Assembly (NCBI GenBank): GCA_964438705.1
Contig: CAYTKQ010000007.1
Location: forward strand, 70,416-134,415
Length of the DNA stretch: 64,000 bases
Reading direction: 5' to 3'
Origin: Christensenella sp964438705
Lineage (GTDB): Bacteria > Bacillota > Clostridia > Christensenellales > Christensenellaceae
A model generated the notes under the pieces. That model saw nothing but the letters and a program-made list of their open reading frames with translations. It was not told where the DNA came from and did no database searches. This document shows positions 7,606 to 15,061 of this stretch, in pieces. How positions within the stretch are numbered: the stretch's first letter is position 1; every line of letters begins with the position of its first letter. The translations under genes and the position numbers were made by a program.

Positions 7606-8358
7606 ATGAGAAAAAAAGAGCTTTATCGAAAGCTAAAGGAACATCCGGTATGGTTTGACCGCAAAGAAAAAGGCGTAAATTTAATCGATGAGAAAGACAT
7701 TCCGCCCATTCCTTCATGGTTTTATGAAATCAAGGAAGAGGAACGGAAAAGGCAAAGAAAAAAACGTTTGCGCAGGGCGTTGATCGCGGTTCCTGCCTGC
7801 GCGGTCGCGGTTTTGGTGATGATCGTTACGCCGCTTGGCGCGACGCTTGCGGACGGCCTGTATCAAATGACGGCACAATGGGCGGAAGATTCCGGTTCAG
7901 TTTCCGTTTATTATGGGGATGATCCGGAGTATGAGTTTCCCCATGAAAGTAGTTTGCCCGAAAGGCAAGAGTTCAATAATTTAGAGGAAGTGCGCAAACA
8001 ATATGGGATTTTGCTTGCGGAGAATGTGAACCATTCGGCGACAGAAGTTGTTGTGACGGAAATTGCGGATTTAGGATATGAGGTAACGACGACTTATCAA
8101 ATAAACGACAGTATCGTGAAGATATATAATATGCATTTTTTTGAAAGAATGGAGCATAGCGGAAACATAACCGCGACAACCGATTCATTTAAACCCATTG
8201 ATACTGTGATGCAAGGGGGGACGCGAGTCGTTGGCATTTATGATGGAGAGGGAGCGATTGCGGAGGGCTACTACGATAAATTGATTATCTCGATCACCAC
8301 AGACACCTTACCCTACGATGAATTTATTCAATTCATTCAAACCACGGAGATCAAATAA
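7606..8358 (+). CDS. Putative membrane-anchored anti-sigma factor
   Basis: 250 aa. The N-terminal ~58 residues are charged and probably cytoplasmic (MRKKELYRKLKEHPVWFDRK, later KEEERKRQRKKRLRR). A single membrane helix follows at about 59-76 (LIAVPACAVAVLVMIV), then about 170 extracytoplasmic residues. The position after an ECF sigma gene and the single-span layout suggest an anti-sigma factor of the sort common in Clostridia, some carrying DUF4367-like sensor domains; I cannot confirm the domain by eye. AAAGGAGG precedes the ATG. Followed at once by a strong terminator. Confidence 0.65.
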   Translation: MRKKELYRKLKEHPVWFDRKEKGVNLIDEKDIPPIPSWFYEIKEEERKRQRKKRLRRALIAVPACAVAVLVMIVTPLGATLADGLYQMTAQWAEDSGSVSVYYGDDPEYEFPHESSLPERQEFNNLEEVRKQYGILLAENVNHSATEVVVTEIADLGYEVTTTYQINDSIVKIYNMHFFERMEHSGNITATTDSFKPIDTVMQGGTRVVGIYDGEGAIAEGYYDKLIISITTDTLPYDEFIQFIQTTEIK

Positions 8359-8384
8359 AAAAGCGCGTCGCCGGCGCGCTTTTT
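8357..8384. terminator. Bidirectional terminator between convergent genes
   Basis: AAAAAGCGCG and CGCGCTTTTT form about 10 bp around a short G+C-rich loop, with T runs on both sides. It serves the anti-sigma gene (plus) and the YeiH-like gene (minus). Confidence 0.85.
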
Positions 8385-8390
8385 GCTGTT

Positions 8391-9407
8391 TTACCAGATA
8401 CCGAGGAGGTGCTGCATCATCAGGCTGACGGCGGCGATGCCGAGCCAGCACACGAGGCCCATCAGGATGGGTTTGCCGCCCGTCTTGACGAGCTTGACGA
8501 TGTTGGTGTTGAGGCCGATGGCGGCCATTGCCATGATGATGAAAAATTTACTGAGCTCCTTGAGCGGTCCGGTGACGGATGCGGGCAGGCTGAACACCGT
8601 CGTGATCACCGAAGCAAGCACGAAGAACAGCACGAACCACGGAAATATTTTTTTGAAGCTGAACGCGGCACCAGCCTGCTGTTCCAGCTTTTTTTCTTTG
8701 CGCGTGCGCACGAACGCCAAAACGAGGGTGATAGGGATGATGGCGAGGGTACGCGTCAGTTTGACGATGGTTGCGGAATCCAGCGTATTGCTCCCGTGGA
8801 TGCCGTCCCACGCCGCTGCCGCCGCCGTGACGGAGGAGGTATCGTTGACCGCCGTACCTGCGAACAGGCCGAAACCCTCGTTGGAAAGCCCGAGCGCGCC
8901 GCCGAGCGTGGGGAAAATGAGCGCGGCGACGACGTTGAACAAAAAGATGACGGAGATGGACTGCGCGATCTCTTCATCGTCCGCGCCGATGACGGGCGCG
9001 GTGGCGGCGATGGCCGAGCCGCCGCAGATGGACGAACCAACGCCGATCAGCGTGGAGATGCGCGCGGGCATTTTCATCGCGCGATAGAGGATATAGGACA
9101 GGATCAGCGACGTGGCGATGGTGGATAGGATGATGGGCAGCGACTGCGCACCCACCCGCAAAATCTCCGTGAGGTTCATGCCAAAGCCGAGCAGCACGAC
9201 CGCCCACTGCAATATTTTTTTGGAGGTGAAATTTATGCCCGCGTTGAGGCTGTCCCTGTTTTTGATGACGAGGGCAAGCACCATGCCGATGAGGATCGCG
9301 AACACCGGCCCGCCCACAACGGGCAGCAGCTTGCCGAGGAAAAACGCGGGGACGGAGATGACGAGGCACAGCAGCAGCCCCTTCCAGTTGGTCTTGAAAA
9401 AATTCAT
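8391..9407 (-). CDS. YeiH-like putative sulfate exporter family protein (UPF0324)
   Basis: 338 aa integral membrane protein with about ten helices. Recognisable family stretches are LQWAVVLLGFGMNLTEI, GVGSSICGGSAIAATAPVI, GTAVNDTSSVTAAAAAW and MAMAAIGLNTNIVKL. The family is annotated as putative sulfate or anion exporters, but substrate evidence is thin. The start is MNFFKTNWKG at 9407. The frame stays open about 98 codons further upstream, but that part coincides with a structured RNA-like leader and has no protein-like character, so I exclude it. No regulator gene is adjacent. The long leader may control expression. Confidence 0.88.
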   Translation of the reverse strand: MNFFKTNWKGLLLCLVISVPAFFLGKLLPVVGGPVFAILIGMVLALVIKNRDSLNAGINFTSKKILQWAVVLLGFGMNLTEILRVGAQSLPIILSTIATSLILSYILYRAMKMPARISTLIGVGSSICGGSAIAATAPVIGADDEEIAQSISVIFLFNVVAALIFPTLGGALGLSNEGFGLFAGTAVNDTSSVTAAAAAWDGIHGSNTLDSATIVKLTRTLAIIPITLVLAFVRTRKEKKLEQQAGAAFSFKKIFPWFVLFFVLASVITTVFSLPASVTGPLKELSKFFIIMAMAAIGLNTNIVKLVKTGGKPILMGLVCWLGIAAVSLMMQHLLGIW

Positions 9408-9437
9408 GATGATTCCACTTCTTTCTCTTTTGAGTAT

Positions 9438-9816
9438 GTGATTTTGACCAAGTGAAAGCCTAGTTGCAAGCGCCGACCTCCCGGGGACGCGGCGTTGTTT
9501 TCGCAAAAGCAAGGCCAAAGCATCAGCACCGCCGCTCCGTGTTCCGGGCGCGTCAGTTAGAAATAAAGCTCTAAGCGCCCTGCACAAGGCCCCGTCCATC
9601 GGCATCTTGCAACAGGCTACGCACCCCGGCATATTAGGGTCGGCAGCGTGTCGTTTGTCCCACGCGCAGTTTAATTGCGAAGCAATTACCTGTTTGAGCA
9701 TGGGATAAATGACCGCTGCCGGCCCCGCCGCGCGTCGGTTGGGTTAGCGGGATGCAAATTCCCGACTGGCGCGTTCATGTGTTTGCAGAGCACCCTGCCG
9801 GGCCAGATAAAATCAC
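9438..9816 (-). ncRNA. Candidate large structured RNA / 5' leader of the YeiH-like gene
   Basis: About 379 nt on the minus strand, beginning about 7 bases after a TATAAT box at 9828-9823. The ends pair: GTGATTTT at 9816-9809 with AAAATCAC at 9445-9438. Inside are several helices: CGGGA/TCCCG around 9764-9748; GGCAGCG (9720-9714) with CGCTGCC (9648-9642); TCCCA with TGGGA stacked inside it; TAATTGC/GCAATTA at 9688-9672; GGGCGC plus TTAGA pairing at 9580-9546. No RNase P, tmRNA, SRP, T-box or cobalamin signature found. No terminator separates it from the gene 31 bp downstream, so it may be a leader rather than a free RNA. Confidence 0.55.
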
Positions 9817-9822
9817 ATATTT

Positions 9823-9828
9823 ATTATA
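9823..9828 (-). promoter_or_regulatory. -10 box for the structured leader RNA
   Basis: Perfect TATAAT on the minus strand. The -35 is poor (T-rich, TTTTTA at 17-bp spacing). A transcript would start at about 9816, exactly where the closing stem of the RNA begins, which supports both calls. Confidence 0.55.
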
Positions 9829-9910
9829 GCACTTTTCGAAGCAGATAAAAACATCTTAAGTGCTCTGCCACGGCTGGCAATGGAGATGAAAAGAGCCTGT
9901 GCGAAAGGGA

Positions 9911-9939
9911 TTGACGACGCGATGGGGAAATGATATGAT
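9911..9939 (+). promoter_or_regulatory. Promoter for the lsa leader and lsa
   Basis: TTGACG (9911-9916), 17-bp spacer, TATGAT (9934-9939). Near-consensus vegetative promoter. The predicted start at about 9946 gives a leader of roughly 210 nt before the ABC-F gene. Confidence 0.8.
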
Positions 9940-9966
9940 ATGCGTATCAACAAAAGGAGGCGGCCG

Positions 9967-9987
9967 ATGCGCAATTTTTCTTGCTAA
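9967..9987 (+). CDS. Leader peptide of the ABC-F gene (MRNFSC)
   Basis: Six-codon reading frame ATG-CGC-AAT-TTT-TCT-TGC-TAA with a strong AAAGGAGG six bases upstream. Short leader frames before conditional terminators are typical of antibiotic-inducible ABC-F genes, where drug-stalled ribosomes change RNA folding. The last codons (9976-9984) lie in a segment complementary to 10045-10052, so a stalled ribosome would mask that pairing. Confidence 0.65.
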   Translation: MRNFSC

Positions 9988-10044
9988 GTACATTGTTATG
10001 ATGGGATACGGCGGTGGCGATGGTCATTTGCCCGGATTTCCCGC

Positions 10045-10057
10045 GCAAGAAATTACG
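10045..10057 (+). promoter_or_regulatory. Switch segment (antiterminator strand) in the lsa leader
   Basis: GCAAGAAATTACG can pair with CGTATTTTCTTGC at 10117-10129, inside the terminator hairpin, at 12 of 13 positions. Its first eight bases can instead pair with TTTCTTGC at 9977-9984 in the leader peptide gene. The two pairings exclude each other, giving an off state (terminator forms) and an on state (terminator 3' arm captured). Confidence 0.6.
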
Positions 10058-10103
10058 TATTCAAAAGTGCCGTCCGCGGAATAGAAGACTGTCCATACAC
10101 GAT

Positions 10104-10141
10104 GGGCCTGCAAAAGCGTATTTTCTTGCAGGCTCTTTTTT
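10104..10141 (+). terminator. Conditional Rho-independent terminator (attenuator) before lsa
   Basis: GGGCCTGCAA (10104-10113) pairs with TTGCAGGCTC (10126-10135), 10 bp with one G-T pair and a 12-nt loop, then six T. It ends only 16 bp before the ABC-F start codon, so readthrough is required for expression. The loop and 3' arm contain the segment that pairs with 10045-10057. Confidence 0.85.
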
Positions 10142-10157
10142 GTGTGAGGTGAATGAT

Positions 10158-11636
10158 ATGGCACAAATCGATATTTCGAATCTGACCTTCGGGTATGAAG
10201 GCAGCTATGATACGATTTTTGAGGGGGTGTCCTTTCGTATGGACACGGACTGGAAGCTCGGCTTCACGGGCCGCAACGGCTGTGGGAAGACGACGTTTCT
10301 CAAGCTTTTGATGGGGCAATATCCTTACGCGGGTACCATCACTTCAACGGCGGTATTTGATTACTTCCCGTTTGAGGTGGAGGATGATTCGCGTTTTACC
10401 ATCGACGTGATCAGCGCAATTTGCCCTGATATCACACGCTGGGAAACGGAGCGGGAGCTGAATTTACTCGATGTACGCGAGGACGTGCTCGACCGTGCGT
10501 TTTGCAGCCTGAGCAACGGTGAACGCACCAAGGTGCTGCTTGCTGCGCTGTTTTTGAAACCGGATCATTTTTTGCTGCTCGACGAACCGACGAACCATCT
10601 GGATGCGGCGGCCCGCACTGCCGTAGCGGAATACTTGGCGCGCAAACGAGGGTTCATCCTCGTGTCGCACGACCGCCTTTTCCTCGACAGCTGCGTCGAT
10701 CACATTTTGTCTGTCAACAAGACGAACATCGAGATACAGGCAGGGAATTTTTCCGCATGGATTCAGAATAAGGAACGGCAGGACGCATACGAGCTTGGGC
10801 AAAATGAGCGGCTGAAAAAGGAGATCAAACGCTTGAAGGAGACCGCGCGCCAAAAGGAAAACTGGGCGGGCAAGGTGGAACAGTCCAAAAAGGGGCAGCG
10901 GGTGGCGGGGCTGCGGCCTGACCGCGGGAACATCGGACACAAGGCCGCGAAGATGATGAAGCGGGCGAAAACAGTGGAGGCGCGCAGTGAAAAAGCGGCG
11001 GAGGAGAAGGAAAAGCTATTGAAGAACATCGAGAAGGCGGAGCGGGTGTTCTTAAAACCGCTGCGCTTTCACAGCGCGCGGCTTGCGGCGCTTCAAGAGG
11101 TGTGCATCCGCTATGGCGGGCATACCGTGTGCGGCCCGGTCAGTTTCCAATTGGAGCAGGGGGAGCGCATCGCGCTTACAGGGAAAAACGGCAGCGGGAA
11201 ATCGAGCCTATTGAAGCTGCTGTGCGGGGAGAAAATCGAATACACGGGAGCGCTTTTTGCGGCGAAGGGGCTTGTGATCTCCTATGTGCCGCAGGATCCG
11301 TCTTTTTTGCGGGGCAGCCTCGACGCGTTCATCGCAGAGCACGGCCTCGATCAGACGCTGATGAAAACGCTGCTGCGCAAGCTGGATTTTTCGCGGGAGC
11401 AGTTTGAAAAGCAAATGGAGGATTACAGCGCGGGGCAAAAGAAAAAGGTGATGATCTCCAAAAGTCTGGCGGAGCAAGCGCACGTATACATCTGGGACGA
11501 GCCATTCAACTACATCGACGTGCTTTCTCGCATGCAGATCGAGCGGTTGATCTGTGAATGCGCGCCAACGATGATCTTTGTGGAGCACGACAAGGCCTTT
11601 ATGAAAAACGTTGCGACAAAGTTTGTCAGGCTGTGA
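10158..11636 (+). CDS. Lsa-family ABC-F ribosomal protection protein
   Basis: 492 aa soluble tandem-ATPase of the ABC-F class, without membrane domains. First Walker A GRNGCGKT (38-45), signature LSNGE (118-122), Walker B LLLDEPTNHLD. Second Walker A GKNGSGKS, signature YSAGQKKK, Walker B YIWDEPFNYID. The charged interdomain linker (NERLKKEIKRLKETARQKE) is the part that reaches the peptidyl-transferase centre. The N-terminus (NLTFGYEGSYDTIFEGVSF, DTDWKLGF) closely recalls Lsa proteins, which protect against lincosamides, streptogramin A and pleuromutilins. The actual drug range is unknown. The start at 10158 has GAGGTGA upstream. Expression is probably induced through the upstream attenuator. 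Confidence 0.9.
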   Translation: MAQIDISNLTFGYEGSYDTIFEGVSFRMDTDWKLGFTGRNGCGKTTFLKLLMGQYPYAGTITSTAVFDYFPFEVEDDSRFTIDVISAICPDITRWETERELNLLDVREDVLDRAFCSLSNGERTKVLLAALFLKPDHFLLLDEPTNHLDAAARTAVAEYLARKRGFILVSHDRLFLDSCVDHILSVNKTNIEIQAGNFSAWIQNKERQDAYELGQNERLKKEIKRLKETARQKENWAGKVEQSKKGQRVAGLRPDRGNIGHKAAKMMKRAKTVEARSEKAAEEKEKLLKNIEKAERVFLKPLRFHSARLAALQEVCIRYGGHTVCGPVSFQLEQGERIALTGKNGSGKSSLLKLLCGEKIEYTGALFAAKGLVISYVPQDPSFLRGSLDAFIAEHGLDQTLMKTLLRKLDFSREQFEKQMEDYSAGQKKKVMISKSLAEQAHVYIWDEPFNYIDVLSRMQIERLICECAPTMIFVEHDKAFMKNVATKFVRL

Positions 11637-11651
11637 ATTTTCTGATAGAAT
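11623..11651 (+). promoter_or_regulatory. Promoter for tgt
   Basis: TTGTCA (11623-11628), 17-bp spacer, TAGAAT (11646-11651). The -35 lies inside the end of the ABC-F gene. It gives tgt its own start, which would be needed once tgt was separated from queA. Confidence 0.6.
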
Positions 11652-11681
11652 GAAGCGGAAAAAACAATAACGAGGGAACAA

Positions 11682-12791
11682 ATGAATTTTAGTTTTGATG
11701 TTGAAACAAGGGATCGGGACAGCGCGGCACGCACAGGCGCGCTGAAGACGCCGCACGGAGAGATCAAAACACCTGTGTTTATGCCTGTGGGCACGCAGGC
11801 TACCGTGAAGGCATTGACGAACGATCAGGTGAACGCAACGGGTGCGCAGATCATTTTGGGCAATACGTATCATTTGTATATGCGTCCGGGGCACGAGCTG
11901 ATTGCGGAGGCGGGCGGTCTGCATGCCTTCATGAACTGGAAAAAGCCGATTTTGACGGACAGCGGCGGGTTTCAGGTGTTCAGCCTGGGGGACCTTCGCA
12001 AGCTGACGGAGGAGGGGGCGGCATTCCAATCGCACCTCGACGGGTCGCGTCACATGTTCACGCCGGAAAAGGTGGTAAAAATACAGGAGGCGCTTGGATC
12101 GGATATCATGATGGTGCTCGACGAGTGCACGCCATATCCCGCAGATTTTGAATACACAAAGCATTCGATGAAGCGCACTCATCGCTGGGCTCAGCGATGC
12201 AAAGACGCGCAAACCAATGATCAGCAGGCGCTGTTTGGTATCGTGCAGGGGGGCATGTATCCCGATCTGCGCAGGCAAAGCGCGGAGGAAATCGCGAAGA
12301 TGGACTTCATCGGCAACGCGATCGGAGGGCTTTCCGTAGGCGAACCAAAGCCCATGATGTATGAGATGCTCGACGTGGTGAACGCAGTGCTGCCGCAAAG
12401 CAAGCCGCGCTATTTGATGGGCGTGGGATCGGCGGACTGCCTCGTGGAGGGGGTGGCGCGCGGCGTGGATATGTTCGACTGCGTGCTGCAAACGCGTGTG
12501 GCGCGCAACGGGACCGCGCTTGTGCGGGACGGCAAGTTGGTGATCCGCAACGCGGAATACGCAAAGGATTTTCGGCCCATCGAGGAGGGATGTGACTGCT
12601 ATACGTGCCAAAATCATACCCGCGCATACATCCGTCACCTTGTCAAAACAAATGAAATTTTGGGCGCGACCCTTCTCTCGATCCACAATATTCGCTTTAC
12701 CGTGCGCCTGATGGAGGAGATTAGGGCGCATATCGAGGCGGGAACGTTTGGGGAATTCCGACGCGCGTTCATGGCGGGATTCCGTATGTAG
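11682..12791 (+). CDS. tgt: tRNA-guanine transglycosylase
   Basis: 369 aa. Exchanges guanine-34 of tRNAs with GUN anticodons for preQ1, the step before QueA. Visible are GEIKTPVFMPVGTQATVKAL, ILGNTYHLYMRPG, the substrate-pocket DSGGFQVFSL (Asp general acid/base), GGLSVGEPK, FDCVLQTRVARNGTA, and the zinc site CDCYTCQNHTRAYIRH. Full length compared with the family. Start ATG 11682 with GAGG upstream. Queuosine genes queA and tgt lie on either side of the accessory block; yajC follows as in many genomes. Confidence 0.97.
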   Translation: MNFSFDVETRDRDSAARTGALKTPHGEIKTPVFMPVGTQATVKALTNDQVNATGAQIILGNTYHLYMRPGHELIAEAGGLHAFMNWKKPILTDSGGFQVFSLGDLRKLTEEGAAFQSHLDGSRHMFTPEKVVKIQEALGSDIMMVLDECTPYPADFEYTKHSMKRTHRWAQRCKDAQTNDQQALFGIVQGGMYPDLRRQSAEEIAKMDFIGNAIGGLSVGEPKPMMYEMLDVVNAVLPQSKPRYLMGVGSADCLVEGVARGVDMFDCVLQTRVARNGTALVRDGKLVIRNAEYAKDFRPIEEGCDCYTCQNHTRAYIRHLVKTNEILGATLLSIHNIRFTVRLMEEIRAHIEAGTFGEFRRAFMAGFRM

Positions 12792-12804
12792 AGCGAAAAA
12801 ACAG

Positions 12805-12833
12805 TTGACTTGGCCCTGTTTTAAAGATATGAT
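12805..12833 (+). promoter_or_regulatory. Promoter for yajC
   Basis: TTGACT (12805-12810), 17-bp spacer, TATGAT (12828-12833), about 40 bp before the yajC start. Confidence 0.65.
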
Positions 12834-12874
12834 TAGTAATAGTAATTTTTGAATTTGAAAGGCGGTAAACCAAT

Positions 12875-13276
12875 ATGCCAGTAGGTGACGGCGCGGCAAG
12901 CGCACTGGGCGGCAGCAACATTACAATGTGGCTGTTCCCGATTTTACTGATCGTTGTGTTCGTGGTACTGATCATCGTTCCGAACAAGAGAAAAGAAAAG
13001 CAGTTTAAAAACATGCTCTCGGCGCTGAAAGTGGGAGACCACATCAAGACGATCGGCGGTTTTTACGGCAGGGTCTCTGCAATCAAGGAAGATTTGATCA
13101 CCATCGAGTGCGGCCCCGATAAGACGAAGCTCGTTTTATCCAAGGGTGCGATCGCTTCTGTGGAAAGCTTTGACGAAGGAAAGATCCCGGAAAAAACAGA
13201 AGAGAAAAAGGACGACAAAAAGGAAGAGAAAAAGGACGAAGTTTCCGAGAAAGAAAGCTCCAAAAAAGGAAAATAG
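12875..13276 (+). CDS. yajC: YajC, Sec translocase accessory subunit
   Basis: 133 aa. Small membrane protein that associates with SecDF-SecYEG during protein export. One helix at about 17-37 (MWLFPILLIVVFVVLIIVP), then the conserved NKRKEKQFKNMLSALKVGDHIKTIGGFYGRV and a beta-rich domain. The C-terminus is a long low-complexity Lys/Glu tail (KKDDKKEEKKDEVSEKES), longer than typical. AAAGGCGG precedes ATG 12875. The order tgt-yajC-scfA-scfB is conserved in Clostridia. Confidence 0.95.
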   Translation: MPVGDGAASALGGSNITMWLFPILLIVVFVVLIIVPNKRKEKQFKNMLSALKVGDHIKTIGGFYGRVSAIKEDLITIECGPDKTKLVLSKGAIASVESFDEGKIPEKTEEKKDDKKEEKKDEVSEKESSKKGK

Positions 13277-13285
13277 TTTTACAGC

Positions 13286-13314
13286 TTGAATATTTTAGCG
13301 GATTGTGCTATACT
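13286..13314 (+). promoter_or_regulatory. Promoter for scfA
   Basis: TTGAAT (13286-13291), 17-bp spacer, TATACT (13309-13314), just after yajC and 34 bp before the scfA start. Confidence 0.65.
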
Positions 13315-13347
13315 ACACAGGTTGAAAGTTTCCAAGGAGGAATTCTG

Positions 13348-13491
13348 ATGAAGCATATCAAAACGGTGACGAAGAACAATCTGAAAGACACGCTGCGCAC
13401 AGGCGGCTGCGGCGAATGCCAGACGTCGTGCCAGTCGGCATGCAAAACGTCTTGCACGCTTGCCAACCAGAAGTGTGAGAAAAAAGCGTAA
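13348..13491 (+). CDS. scfA: SCIFF peptide (six cysteines in forty-five residues)
   Basis: 47 aa ribosomal peptide precursor MKHIKTVTKNNLKDTLRTGG followed by six Cys at positions 21, 24, 28, 32, 36 and 43. This is the near-universal clostridial SCIFF family, modified by the downstream radical-SAM enzyme, which in studied cases makes a Cys-to-Thr thioether link. The biological role is unknown. AAGGAGG precedes ATG 13348. A strong terminator follows 17 bp after the stop, so scfA is probably transcribed in excess over scfB. Confidence 0.96.
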   Translation: MKHIKTVTKNNLKDTLRTGGCGECQTSCQSACKTSCTLANQKCEKKA

Positions 13492-13508
13492 GCAGCAAAA
13501 ATAATTGG

Positions 13509-13543
13509 GTGACGGCATGGTTGATACATGCCGTCACTTTTTT
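13509..13543 (+). terminator. Terminator after scfA
   Basis: Perfect 11-bp stem GTGACGGCATG/CATGCCGTCAC, 7-nt loop, six T. It separates scfA from scfB transcriptionally or attenuates scfB. Confidence 0.9.
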
Positions 13544-13670
13544 CTTTGAAGGAGAAGCACAGAACCTCTTCAAGCGAAACGAATTCTATTTGAGGGGGTT
13601 CGTCAGAAATAAATCCGTTTTGCGAAACGCTTGTGTGCGTGAGCAAAACAACCTTGAGCAGGAAAAAGTC

Positions 13671-13695
13671 GGGAAAGGGATGCAATCTCTTTCCC
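13671..13695 (+). repeat. Hairpin in the leader of scfB
   Basis: GGGAAAGGGAT and ATCTCTTTCCC can form an 11-bp stem (one G-T pair) with a 3-nt loop, about 10 bp before the scfB Shine-Dalgarno. No T run follows, so it is not a terminator. It may stabilise the mRNA or block the translation start. Confidence 0.5.
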
Positions 13696-13726
13696 GGTAG
13701 CGACTGGAAGGAGCGATATTTAGGGA

Positions 13727-15061
13727 ATGGTTCATTTGATAGAATTTTGCGGAAAGTTTGTGGCGCTCGATGTGGAATCGGGCTCGGTACACGCAATCGA
13801 CCGCACCGCGATGAGCGTACTGACGTTTAAAAACGCGGGAAAGACAAACGAACAGATCATCAACGATCTGGGCGAAGAGACGCGCGAGGTGCTCGAGGAG
13901 ATCGACGCGCTGACGCGGCAGGGGCTTTTATACTCCGAATGCGAGCTCGACGCGGAAAAGACGCAATTCAATACGCCCGTTGTGAAGGCGCTGTGCCTGC
14001 TGGTGGCGCAGGATTGCAATCTGCGCTGCTCATATTGCTTTGCGGAAACCGGGGAATACCACGGGGAGCGCGCGCTGATGGACATTGATACGGCAAAGGC
14101 GGCGATCGATTTTCTGATTGCGCATTCCGGAAACCGCCGCAACCTCGAGGTGGATTTTTTCGGCGGGGAGCCGCTGATGAATTTTGACGTGGTGAAGCAG
14201 ACCGTGGAATACGGACGGGAGTTAGAAAAGCTGCACGATAAAAACATACGCTTCACGCTTACCACGAACGCATACCATGTAACAGACGAAATGGCGGCGT
14301 TTATCAATGCCGAGATGAAGAATGTCGTGATCAGCATCGACGGACGCAAGGAAGTGCACGACGAGATGCGCAAAAATGTGGCGGGAGCGGGCAGCTATGA
14401 CAAGGTGGTCAAAAACGCGCACAAGATCATAGACGGGCGCGCTGACAAGGAATACTATGTGCGGGGCACGTATACGGCGGAGAATCTCGATTTTTCAAAC
14501 GACGTGTGTGCCATTGCGGACGCGGGATTTGACCAGATTTCCGTGGAGCCGGTGGTGACGGGGGAAAGCTATGCGATCCGCGCGGAGCACATCCCGCAGC
14601 TAAAGCATGAATACGAAATATTGGCGCGCGAATATTTGAAGCGTGACAAAGCAGGCAAGGGCTTCAACTTTTTCCATTTCATGATCGACCTGAATTCCGG
14701 GCCGTGCCTCAACAAGCGGCTGCGCGGCTGCGGGGCGGGAAGTGAATATCTCGCGGTGGCGGCGGACGGAAGTCTTTACCCCTGCCATCAGTTTGCGGGC
14801 ATGGAAGGGTTTTGCATGGGCAGCGTAGACGAAGCAGAAATCGACCCGGAGATCAAGCGGGATTTTATGGAAACGCACGTATTCACCAAGCAGGGGTGCG
14901 CGGAATGCTGGGCGAAATATTACTGCTCGGGCGGATGCGCGGCGAATGCTTATCACGCGACGGGGGACATCAGAAAGCCATATAAAATCGGTTGCGAAAC
15001 AGAAAAGAAACGCATCGAGACAGCGATCGCGATTCAAGTTTTTGGGGAGGAATTGTTATGA
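13727..15061 (+). CDS. scfB: SCIFF radical-SAM maturase
   Basis: 444 aa. N-terminal peptide-recognition region (~1-85), radical-SAM motif CNLRCSYC with Cys 97, 101 and 104 for the SAM-binding [4Fe-4S] cluster, FFGGEPLMNF, and a C-terminal SPASM domain with Cys-rich segments (CLNKRLRGCG; SLYPCHQF; CAECWAKYYCSGGCAAN) for auxiliary clusters. It forms thioether crosslinks in ScfA. The ATG is preceded by GGAAGGAG. The stop overlaps the ATG of the carbonic anhydrase gene (ATGA), implying translational coupling. Confidence 0.96.
   Translation: MVHLIEFCGKFVALDVESGSVHAIDRTAMSVLTFKNAGKTNEQIINDLGEETREVLEEIDALTRQGLLYSECELDAEKTQFNTPVVKALCLLVAQDCNLRCSYCFAETGEYHGERALMDIDTAKAAIDFLIAHSGNRRNLEVDFFGGEPLMNFDVVKQTVEYGRELEKLHDKNIRFTLTTNAYHVTDEMAAFINAEMKNVVISIDGRKEVHDEMRKNVAGAGSYDKVVKNAHKIIDGRADKEYYVRGTYTAENLDFSNDVCAIADAGFDQISVEPVVTGESYAIRAEHIPQLKHEYEILAREYLKRDKAGKGFNFFHFMIDLNSGPCLNKRLRGCGAGSEYLAVAADGSLYPCHQFAGMEGFCMGSVDEAEIDPEIKRDFMETHVFTKQGCAECWAKYYCSGGCAANAYHATGDIRKPYKIGCETEKKRIETAIAIQVFGEELL

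Noticed and set aside
9408..9701. N-terminal extension of the YeiH-like protein by about 98 codons
   Set aside because: The frame is open but reads as arginine/alanine-rich noise, coincides with strong RNA helices and lies before a plausible start with family-like sequence.
9438..9816. Identity of the structured RNA as RNase P RNA, tmRNA, SRP RNA or cobalamin riboswitch
   Set aside because: Their invariant sequence blocks are absent on both strands; left unclassified.
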